The notes under the pieces are model-generated. The model saw only the letters and a program-made list of their open reading frames with translations, made no database searches and was not told the DNA's origin. Shown one piece after another: positions 58,258 to 64,000 of a stretch of 64,000 nt of DNA. The stretch is taken from NCBI RefSeq assembly GCF_016862395.1, contig NZ_BOMW01000019.1, forward strand, positions 62,001 through 126,000, in the 5' to 3' direction. The translations under genes and the position numbers were made by a program. This DNA comes from Actinoplanes siamensis. GTDB lineage: Bacteria > Actinomycetota > Actinomycetes > Mycobacteriales > Micromonosporaceae. Position 1 is the first letter of the stretch. Each line of letters begins with the position of its first letter.

Positions 58258-59054
58258 CCTGGGAGCCGGCGAACCCGGTCGAGGAGGCCCTGCTGGCCGC
58301 CGGGCTGGAGAACGACAGGCAGACGTTCTTCCAGGTGCTGGCGTCGGCCGAGCTGTTCCTGCCGCAGTTGAGCGGGACCGGCGGGCCGCAGCGCTTCCTC
58401 ACCGTGCACGCCCTCGGCCAGGTCCTCCTGCCGGTCTTCACGTCGGTGCGGGCGCTCGCGGCGCAGTACGGCCAGGCCGTCGACGGGTACACGGTGACCA
58501 ACTTCGCCGAGCTCAGCCGCAAGTGGCCGGACCCCGACTGGCGGCTGGCGATCAACCCGGGGACGCCTGTGGACGCGTACCTGTCGATCGAGAGCCTGAG
58601 GCGGGCCGCGGTGGGCGAGATCCAGGTGCCGACCGTGCGGGAGCTGGTGGAGACCGCCGAACGGGACGAACTCGTCGACGTCGAGCTGCGGGAACGCCAC
58701 CGCGCCGGCGGGCCGTATCCGTCGCCGCGGGACGCGCTCGACGCCGGGGACGTCTACGGATATCTCGACCAGCTGCTCGACGCCAACGTCCTGATCCCGG
58801 TGACCCGGCCGGCGGACCCGGAGGAGATCCTGACCGGGGACTTCCCCTGGCGGCCCGGCGCGGATCAGGTGATCGAGGTGTTCACCAGCGCGGAGGAGCT
58901 GGCCCGGCGGCACCCGGACGCGGCGCCGCCGGTGGTCGAGGTGGCCCTGGCGTTCGCCCTGGCGATGTGGCCGGACGGGCACGGGATCTCGGTGGACGGA
59001 CTCTTCCAGCTGCCCGCCGACCAGGTGCTCGCGCTGCTCACCTTCGAACCTTAG
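58254..59054 (+). CDS. SseB-family ESX accessory protein
   Basis: A 266-residue protein with the SseB N-terminal fold, probably in two copies. Copy one: PVEEALLAAGLENDRQTFFQ, VLASAELFLPQL, FLTVHALGQVLLPVFTSVRA and WRLAINPGTPVDAYLSIESL. Copy two: LLDANVLIPVTRPADPEEIL and DQVIEVFTSAEELARRHP. SseB proteins occur next to type III and type VII secretion genes and are thought to be secretion-related adapters or effector-binding proteins. It starts at GTG 58254, overlapping the HNH-SUKH stop. It is convergent with the next gene (4-bp overlap). Confidence 0.78.
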   Translation: MTWEPANPVEEALLAAGLENDRQTFFQVLASAELFLPQLSGTGGPQRFLTVHALGQVLLPVFTSVRALAAQYGQAVDGYTVTNFAELSRKWPDPDWRLAINPGTPVDAYLSIESLRRAAVGEIQVPTVRELVETAERDELVDVELRERHRAGGPYPSPRDALDAGDVYGYLDQLLDANVLIPVTRPADPEEILTGDFPWRPGADQVIEVFTSAEELARRHPDAAPPVVEVALAFALAMWPDGHGISVDGLFQLPADQVLALLTFEP

Positions 59055-59902
59055 ACCTTCAGGTACCTCTCGGTGCTGACCTCCGCCCGCGGCGGCGCGG
59101 CGACCAGCACCGGGATGCCGAAGTCGCGGAGGTCGAAAGTGGCCTCGACGGTGCTCGCCACGATCGGGTGCGACAGGTCCCGCACGTCCCGGCTGCCGTC
59201 CGCCTCCAGGTGGTCGAGCACCGCGAAGACTCCCAGGCGCCGCAGCCGGCCGTCGTCGTCCAGCCAGACCCGGAGGTCGGTGGCCTGCGAGGTGTTGAAC
59301 GCGTCGTCCAGCTCGGTCTCGTAGGGCGGCGGGCACTGCGCGACCGTCGCGAAGCAGCGGAACAGGAACTCGTGCGGCGCGCCCGGCACGTCCGGCAGGT
59401 CGTGCTTGGCCTGCAGCGCGTGGGCCCGGTCGACCCCGCCCAGGAAGCGCAGCCAGGTGGTGACGTCGGCGACGCCGGTGCGCGGCGAGGAGATCGGGCC
59501 GAACGTCACGCTGGTGACGTCCGGATCGATCCAGGCACGCTCGTCGGCCGGCCGCAGCGCGGGCGACGACAGGTACTCGGTGCGCTCGTCGAGGTGCAGG
59601 CGGCGCATCGGGGCGGTGCCGTCGCCGACCGTGGCCCTGTCGTACGACGTGTCCCAGACCGGTGTCTCGCCGAAACGCACAGCGCTGGTGCCGGCCCACG
59701 CCCCGCCCGGGATCATCGTGGCGGTGAAGGTGACCCTCGCGGTGCCGGCGCGCACCAGCTCCGCGTTGATCCGCGCGAACCGGCGGTAGGTCTCGTTCTC
59801 GCCGTCCGGCAGCCGGATCAGCCGGCCCCCGCTGATCAGGTCGGCGGCCACCACGCCGGCCAGGACCGCGGCGATGCCGTAGAGGATGACGCGCTTCTTC
59901 AT
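59051..59902 (-). CDS. Membrane-anchored extracytoplasmic protein of unknown function
   Basis: A 283-residue protein with a cleavable or anchoring N-terminal helix (KKRVILYGIAAVLAGVVAADL), then a soluble beta-rich domain: VTFTATMIPGGAWAGTSAVRF, YLSSPALRPADERAW, TTWLRFLGGVDRAHAL, VWLDDDGRLRRLGVFAVLDH. The paired-strand pattern and the VW.DDDGRL turn resemble LppX/LprG-like lipid-binding shells, but no lipobox Cys is present. It may be a cell-envelope component of the secretion locus. ATG 59902; GTG 59905 directly before it is an alternative. Confidence 0.6.
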   Translation of the reverse strand: MKKRVILYGIAAVLAGVVAADLISGGRLIRLPDGENETYRRFARINAELVRAGTARVTFTATMIPGGAWAGTSAVRFGETPVWDTSYDRATVGDGTAPMRRLHLDERTEYLSSPALRPADERAWIDPDVTSVTFGPISSPRTGVADVTTWLRFLGGVDRAHALQAKHDLPDVPGAPHEFLFRCFATVAQCPPPYETELDDAFNTSQATDLRVWLDDDGRLRRLGVFAVLDHLEADGSRDVRDLSHPIVASTVEATFDLRDFGIPVLVAAPPRAEVSTERYLKV

Positions 59903-59930
59903 CACGGCCTCACAGGGTAGCTTTCTGACT

Positions 59931-60425
59931 GTGCTGCCGGTTGCCAGGACCCGTGACGAAGCCCATCTCTACATGGACCTGCACGGCTGTCCGGAGTGCG
60001 GCGGGGTGGACGTCTCCTGGGCCGAGGCGCTCGTCGACCGGTCCGGTGTGCTGGCGCGCCGCTATCACGGATCGTGCCGGGCCTGCGGGCGGTCCCGGGA
60101 GTTCGTGTTCGCGCTGCCCGACCGGCCGACGCCGCCGCGGGCGGGGGAGCACGTGACGTTCGGCTCCGACACCTCGCGGCTGTTCGACGCCGGGCAGTGG
60201 GTGGAGATCGCGGACATGCTGACGCTCGCCGCGGGTCTGTCCGACCCGGACTCGGCGCGGATCGCCGCCGCGTGCCTCGACGAGGCGCTGAAGTTCTGCC
60301 CGGAAGGCGCCGCCGAACTGCCGGACGAGGCGTTCTGGAGCCCCGCGGGGCTCGCCTTCCGGGCGCGGTCGCCGGAGCGGTTCCGGCGCGCCGACCTGCT
60401 GGCCCGGCGAGCGGCACTGGCATGA
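59931..60425 (+). CDS. Zinc-ribbon protein, short paralogue C
   Basis: A 164-residue protein: ARTRDEAHLYMDLHGCPECG, RRYHGSCRACGRSREFVFAL and RLFDAGQWVEIADML, homologous to the N-terminal 160 residues of the two longer zinc-ribbon proteins of this locus, but lacking their helical tail. Four ribbon Cys are kept. GTG 59931 matches the paralogues' starts. Its stop overlaps the mycosin start, so it is translated with the mycosin. Function unknown. Confidence 0.68.
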   Translation: MLPVARTRDEAHLYMDLHGCPECGGVDVSWAEALVDRSGVLARRYHGSCRACGRSREFVFALPDRPTPPRAGEHVTFGSDTSRLFDAGQWVEIADMLTLAAGLSDPDSARIAAACLDEALKFCPEGAAELPDEAFWSPAGLAFRARSPERFRRADLLARRAALA

Positions 60426-61654
60426 TCCTCGGTCGTACGGCCGCGGTGGCCCTTCTCGTCGCTCCGCTCCTGCTCACCCCGGCGCCGGCCCGCGCCGCCG
60501 ACTGCGCGACCGCCGGGCAGGTCACCGGGACCGCCGCGTGGCCCCGGCAGATGCTTGCGGTCGACTCGGTCAGCCAGTTCACCCGGGGCGGCAACGTCGT
60601 GGTGGCGGTGCTGTCCACAGGCGTCCAGGCCAGTCACCGGCAACTCGCCGGGCGGGTGCTGGCCGGGCGCGACGCGGACGCCGGGCGGGGCACCGCCGAC
60701 ACCGACTGCCTCGGGACCGGGACACAGGTGGCCGGGGTGATCGCGGCGTCCCCCGAGGAGGGCAGCCCGGTCGCGGGGGTGGCCGGCCGGGCCACCATCC
60801 TGCCGGTACGGGTGGCGCCGTCCACGCCGGGCGACGAGCCCTCGGCGGCCGGGCTGGCCCGCGGTGTCGAGTTCGCCGTGCAGAACGGCGCCCAGGTGAT
60901 CGTGGTGGCGTCCGCTGTCTACCAGGACAGTGACCGGCTGCGGTCGGCGGTGGCCGCGGCGGTGGCCACCGGCGTGCCGGTGGTCGCCGCGGTGGGTGAT
61001 CTCGGATCGGCCCAGGACCGGAATCCGGTGCCCTATCCGGCGTCCTATCCGGACGTGATCGGCGTCGGGGCGATCGATCAGAGCGGGCGGATCTACGACA
61101 GATCCCAGCATGGGAGGTACGTCGACCTGGTCGCGCCCGGGGTGGCGGTGCCCACCCTGCAGGGTGGCGATGCCGGGCCCCGGGGGTTGGTCGAGTCCGA
61201 CGGGACGGCGCTCGCCGCGGGATATGTGGGCGGGACGGTGGCGTTGATCCGCAGCCGGCTCGGGCGGATGCCGGTCGCCGAGGTGACCCGGGTGCTGAAG
61301 GCCTCGGCCAGTCCGGCTGTCGACGGCGACGCTTTCGGGGCCGGGGTGGTGAATCCGTACGCGGCGGTGACCGGGAAGGCCGCCACCGGAAAGGGACGGG
61401 CGCTGCCGGGTCTGACGGCGCCGCCGGCTGCGCCGGGGTCGGCGGAGAGCCGGCGGCGGATGGTGGCGTTCACCGGCGCGACGATCGCCGGGATGGCGGT
61501 GGTGGCGGTTCTGCTGGTGACCGCGGCGATCCGGCGGAGTCGGCGGCAACACTGGCGGCCGACCACGGCGCCGCCCCTGCCGGAGTACGACGAGCCGGTC
61601 GAGCCCGGCCCTCCGGTGATGCTCCTCGACCCCCCACCCGGCGGAGCCCGCTGA
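60422..61654 (+). CDS. mycP: Mycosin-like subtilisin (S8) without catalytic triad
   Basis: A 410-residue protein with signal peptide (VALLVAPLLLTPAPARA), S8-type core and C-terminal transmembrane helix (IAGMAVVAVLLVTAAIRRSRR), the layout of ESX mycosins. The catalytic positions are changed: VAVLSTGV with Ser65 for Asp, DCLGTGTQVAGVIAA with Thr99 for the His of GHGT, DGTALAAGYVGG with Ala263 for the Ser of GTS, and AAVGDLG with Asp193 for the oxyanion Asn. The fold signatures, such as VPYPASYPDVIGVGAI, stay intact. In mycobacteria, MycP has a protease-independent role in stabilising the ESX membrane complex, so this is a probable structural pseudoprotease. Confidence 0.9.
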   Translation: MILGRTAAVALLVAPLLLTPAPARAADCATAGQVTGTAAWPRQMLAVDSVSQFTRGGNVVVAVLSTGVQASHRQLAGRVLAGRDADAGRGTADTDCLGTGTQVAGVIAASPEEGSPVAGVAGRATILPVRVAPSTPGDEPSAAGLARGVEFAVQNGAQVIVVASAVYQDSDRLRSAVAAAVATGVPVVAAVGDLGSAQDRNPVPYPASYPDVIGVGAIDQSGRIYDRSQHGRYVDLVAPGVAVPTLQGGDAGPRGLVESDGTALAAGYVGGTVALIRSRLGRMPVAEVTRVLKASASPAVDGDAFGAGVVNPYAAVTGKAATGKGRALPGLTAPPAAPGSAESRRRMVAFTGATIAGMAVVAVLLVTAAIRRSRRQHWRPTTAPPLPEYDEPVEPGPPVMLLDPPPGGAR

Positions 61655-61737
61655 CCCGGTCCAGTCGCTGTGCGAGGCGCCGACCCGCCGGCGTCGCGTG
61701 CCCGGCCGGTTCCAGAGGCTTCCAGCGGTCGTCGCGA

Positions 61738-61875
61738 CTATCCGCGCCGAAAAGCCTTGACGTCCTCCCCCGGCCGCCACCGTGTGATGACCAACTCGTC
61801 ACCCTCGACCGCGGTGAGCACTGCTTCGGTGAGGTCGAGCCGGAACGCGTGAAAGTCGCCCGCCGCCGTCGCCAT
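61738..61875 (-). CDS. Tiny open frame, possible antitoxin fragment
   Basis: A 45-residue frame on the minus strand: MATAAGDFHAFRLDLTEAVL, then TAVEGDELVITRWRPGEDVKAFRRG. The VEGDELVITRW part recalls Phd/YefM antitoxins (ExGEEVVITR), but the family's dimerisation core is too short here. It sits between the mycosin and the lipoprotein gene. The remaining spacer (61655-61737 and 61876-62042) shows nothing else coding. It could be a genuine small gene, a remnant, or chance. Confidence 0.3.
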   Translation of the reverse strand: MATAAGDFHAFRLDLTEAVLTAVEGDELVITRWRPGEDVKAFRRG

Positions 61876-62042
61876 GCCGATGATTGTTCCGCCAGCCGCC
61901 CGGTCGGGCGCGCCCGTGAGTCAGCTCCACGAACATCCGCTCAGCGGCATTGTGCGGGTGGCCCCGGTCAGGTGGGTGATCTTGGAGCGCGTCGTCGGAC
62001 AGCGGATCGCGCGGGCCGCCAAGATCCCGCGTCGGCCGCCGG

Positions 62043-62576
62043 TCAGCCTCCCGACGACGAGATTCCGCCGGCCGTGGAGCCGCTGCTCGCGCGACCCACG
62101 ATGTTGGTCTTCACGGTGCCGTTGGAGACACGCCCGGCGGTCGGCAGCTTGAACGCGCGCCGGCTCGTGGTGTCCCCGGGTGGGAAATAGTCACCGCCGT
62201 CCAGGTGAGCCCCCGGCCCGAGGCCGCGGGAGTAGGACGTGGAGTGCCAGATGAAATACCGGCCGGTGTCGTCGTCGCAGTAATCCTCGTCGGCGATCTC
62301 CCCCTCCTCGTCCGCGCAGTAGAACACCTCCTCGGCGGCCTCCTCGTCGAGAAACTCCTCCTCGGCCGGCTCCTCGTCGGTGACCGGGTCCTCGGTGACC
62401 GGATCCTCGACGACCGTACCGCCGCCGCTGCTGCCGGAGTCGTAGGCGTAAGCCGGCTCCTCGGCGTACTCCCGCTCTTCGCCGGCTTTGTTGCAGGCCG
62501 CGGTGCTGCCAGCCGCCAGGGCGAGGAACGTGGCCGTCAGGACGACCTTGCGTGAACTGACGCGCCGGGTGCTCAC
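62043..62576 (-). CDS. Acidic lipoprotein with C-terminal SSGS-type tail
   Basis: A 177-residue protein. The N-terminus STRRVSSRKVVLTATFLALA followed by AGSTAACNK is a lipoprotein signal (lipobox around AAC, lipid-anchored Cys near residue 27). The mature part is extremely acidic (Glu/Asp runs between Tyr), holds YCADEEGEIADEDYCDDDTG with two Cys that may form a disulphide, and ends in VGRASSGSTAGGISSSGG. A similar tail is common in small bacterial surface lipoproteins. GTG 62576 is chosen as start so that the signal peptide begins at once; the longer reading has no signal. Function unknown. Confidence 0.65.
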   Translation of the reverse strand: MSTRRVSSRKVVLTATFLALAAGSTAACNKAGEEREYAEEPAYAYDSGSSGGGTVVEDPVTEDPVTDEEPAEEEFLDEEAAEEVFYCADEEGEIADEDYCDDDTGRYFIWHSTSYSRGLGPGAHLDGGDYFPPGDTTSRRAFKLPTAGRVSNGTVKTNIVGRASSGSTAGGISSSGG

Positions 62577-63103
62577 CTTGGCGTGCCCGAAAGGCTGGCC
62601 GCCAACGACACCGTGGTGAGCAGAAGGACAGACCGAGACAGACGCAACATGAACCATCCTCCGGCACGTGGGGTCAGCAACGTACCTGTTCCCGGCAAGC
62701 GTCGGGTCCGCTCCGTGGCCGGAGGTTCACAACCGGGCACCGCCGTCCACGAATCGGTTGGGTCCCGCCGAGCTTCCGAACGGTTGAAAAAACGCTGGTC
62801 ACACGGGTTGCGCCGGCGGCTCGCCGGTGAGGTGGCGGTGCGGTGGGGTCGCCCCGGGGCGCTGGTGCGCCGGCGAATCGCCGCAGGGGCCGCTGGCTAC
62901 CAGCCGGGCGCGGTGGGCTGGTTCTGAGGGGGATCCCGCGGTCCGGGAGGGGCTTCCGGGCGCCAGCCGGGCCGGCGGTGGCCGGTCTTGGTGCGCCGGG
63001 ATTCTGAGGGGCCGACCCGGGGTGAGGCCGCGGGCGTGCGGTGGCCGGGGTCAGTTGGTGGGGGCGAGGCCGCTGAGGGGCGCCGGGTGTGCGGTGGCCG
63101 GGG
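62577..63103. other. Spacer of about 530 bp between lipoprotein gene and eccB
   Basis: No convincing gene. It holds the promoter side of the lipoprotein gene and, to the right, Gly/Pro-codon-like repetitive sequence with two copies of a GATTCTGAGGGG-type element (around 62923 and 63000). A 30-bp direct repeat duplicates the eccB 3' end. It looks like repeated or decayed 3' sequence. Confidence 0.4.
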
Positions 63104-63119
63104 TCAGTTGGTGGGGGCG
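63037..63119. repeat. 30-bp direct repeat at the eccB 3' end
   Basis: A 30-bp sequence starting TGCGGTGGCCGGGGTCAG occurs at 63037-63066 and, identically, at 63090-63119, a period of 53 bp. The second copy includes the eccB stop codon (63104-63106) and the codons for PAPTN; the first lies beyond the gene. Confidence 0.85.
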
Positions 63120-64000
63120 GGCTTGGCGGCCGCCGCCGGGTCGAGGGTGACGCCCGCCGGGATGGCGTTGACCAGAGCTGTCGGGACCACCGTCGCCGAG
63201 CCCGGGGCGTAGCCGAGACGGCCCAGAGCGTCCGCGTCCGGCACCGCGTGCCGCAGACCGAGATCGGTCACCACCTGGTAGCCGCCCGAGCCGGGCACCC
63301 GGACCAGGGCGAACCGGCCCGCCGGAACACCCACCGCGTCGGCCAGGGCGCGGCCGCCGGAGGCGCCGCTGGTGGGGACCGCCGAGGACAGGGCGGAGGC
63401 GGCCCCGCCGACGCTGATCGCCGGGGCCTCGGCGGCGGCCCGGGTGACCGCGCAGGCGGTCGTACCGGCCGCGACGGTGGCCAGTGTGGGCGGCGTCTCC
63501 GGCGGCTGCACCTCGGCGTTGCCGGCCGGCTTGAGCTGCGGGGCCCCCGAGACCACGGTGACCGGGACGTTCTTCGGGTCGGCCGGGAAGCTCGCGTTGA
63601 GCACCGCGCGCTGCAGGGCGCTGATCGGCAGCAGCCCGTTGTCCAGCACCAGGTAGAACTGCTTGCCGTCGACACCGACGTCGACCGCCAGGACCTGGCC
63701 GTTGGTGAAGCCGGGGACCAGTCTGGACGCGGCGCCGCGGTTCTGCACCCCGACGGCGGCGATGTCCGCGCCGGCCGGGAGGGCGTTCAGCCAGGCCGTG
63801 CCGACGGGGGTGGGGTCGACCGCCCCGTACAGCGCGGGAAGTGTGGTCCTCGAGTTTTGGATCTTGTGTTTCCGGCCGTGCCAGATCAGCTCGGTGTCGG
63901 TGCCGCCGTCACTGACCAGCAGGCCTCGCTCGCCCAGGTCGGCGCCCGCGGGACCGGCCGCGCCGACCAGCAGGACGGCGGCCGGGTTCTCGCCCGGCAC
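63104..64000 (-). CDS. eccB: Type VII secretion core protein EccB (3' part, cut by window edge)
   Basis: At least 298 residues of the C-terminal periplasmic part; the 5' end with the single transmembrane helix lies beyond 64000. Typical EccB features: GLLVSDGGTDTELIWHGRKH, TTLPALYGAVDPTPVGTAWLNALPAG, the Cys-containing strand TTACAVTRAA, and YQVVTDLGLRHAVPDADALGRLGYAPG with VLLVGAAG-like strands. EccB forms part of the ESX membrane complex in the cell envelope with EccC, EccD, EccE and MycP. It is transcribed towards the mycosin, opposite to it. Confidence 0.92.
   Translation of the reverse strand: MPGENPAAVLLVGAAGPAGADLGERGLLVSDGGTDTELIWHGRKHKIQNSRTTLPALYGAVDPTPVGTAWLNALPAGADIAAVGVQNRGAASRLVPGFTNGQVLAVDVGVDGKQFYLVLDNGLLPISALQRAVLNASFPADPKNVPVTVVSGAPQLKPAGNAEVQPPETPPTLATVAAGTTACAVTRAAAEAPAISVGGAASALSSAVPTSGASGGRALADAVGVPAGRFALVRVPGSGGYQVVTDLGLRHAVPDADALGRLGYAPGSATVVPTALVNAIPAGVTLDPAAAAKPAPTN

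Overview
The window is very GC-rich (roughly 73%). It uses GTG and TTG starts freely, carries a type A RNase P RNA, and has an actinobacterial ESX/type VII secretion locus plus the conserved glnA2-glnE-glnA1 nitrogen region. The gene order (Nif3-like, zinc-ribbon protein, RNase H/phosphatase, panB, nadE, glnA2, glnE, glnA1, RDD protein) is an expanded form of the order I recall from Mycobacterium (Rv2220-Rv2230c). Protein style, the DUF3311/symporter pair and the ESX accessory genes suggest Micromonosporaceae, probably Actinoplanes or a relative. This is inference from sequence only.

Region 1 (1-13.1 kb) is mostly housekeeping: a regulator tail, a flavoprotein, Nif3, a coiled-coil zinc ribbon, RNase H/acid phosphatase, a DUF3311-symporter pair, rnpB on the minus strand, a TauE-type permease, a small TIR protein divergent from an unusual GAPDH-like enzyme, a PLP dehydratase, a DD-carboxypeptidase, a methyltransferase and asd. 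Region 2 (13.1-19.4 kb) holds a 1392-residue Lys/Ala-rich histone-H1-like protein and an RNB ribonuclease. Region 3 (19.4-37.7 kb) is the panB-nadE-glnA2-glnE-glnA1 region. It is interrupted by a MarR/OhrR-type regulator, a cluster of GT-C-type membrane glycosyltransferases and two decayed regulators. A four-pentamer GlnR-type box lies upstream of glnA1.

Region 4 (37.6-64 kb) is a type VII secretion and polymorphic-toxin island. A minus-strand operon encodes two large helical/Pro- or Thr-rich ESX-associated proteins and a small unknown. The divergent plus-strand operon encodes two WXG100 proteins, a YbaB/EbfC-like protein, a small helical protein and a 3570-residue effector. The effector has a WXG/CpnT-like N-terminus, a HEVDH zincin-like motif, two GNAT-like folds, two GT-B glycosyltransferase-like modules and a C-terminal PD-(D/E)XK-like nuclease. 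Stop/start-coupled small genes follow: candidate immunity and chaperone proteins, three paralogous zinc-ribbon proteins, a degenerate HNH-SUKH fusion and an SseB protein. The run ends in a mycosin.

The mycosin has lost Asp, His and Ser of its triad and the oxyanion Asn, yet keeps its signal peptide and C-terminal anchor, so it looks like a structural pseudoprotease. eccB enters from the right edge on the minus strand. The most novel content is the dead mycosin, the dual-glycosyltransferase effector, and the toxin-remnant/SUKH fusion.
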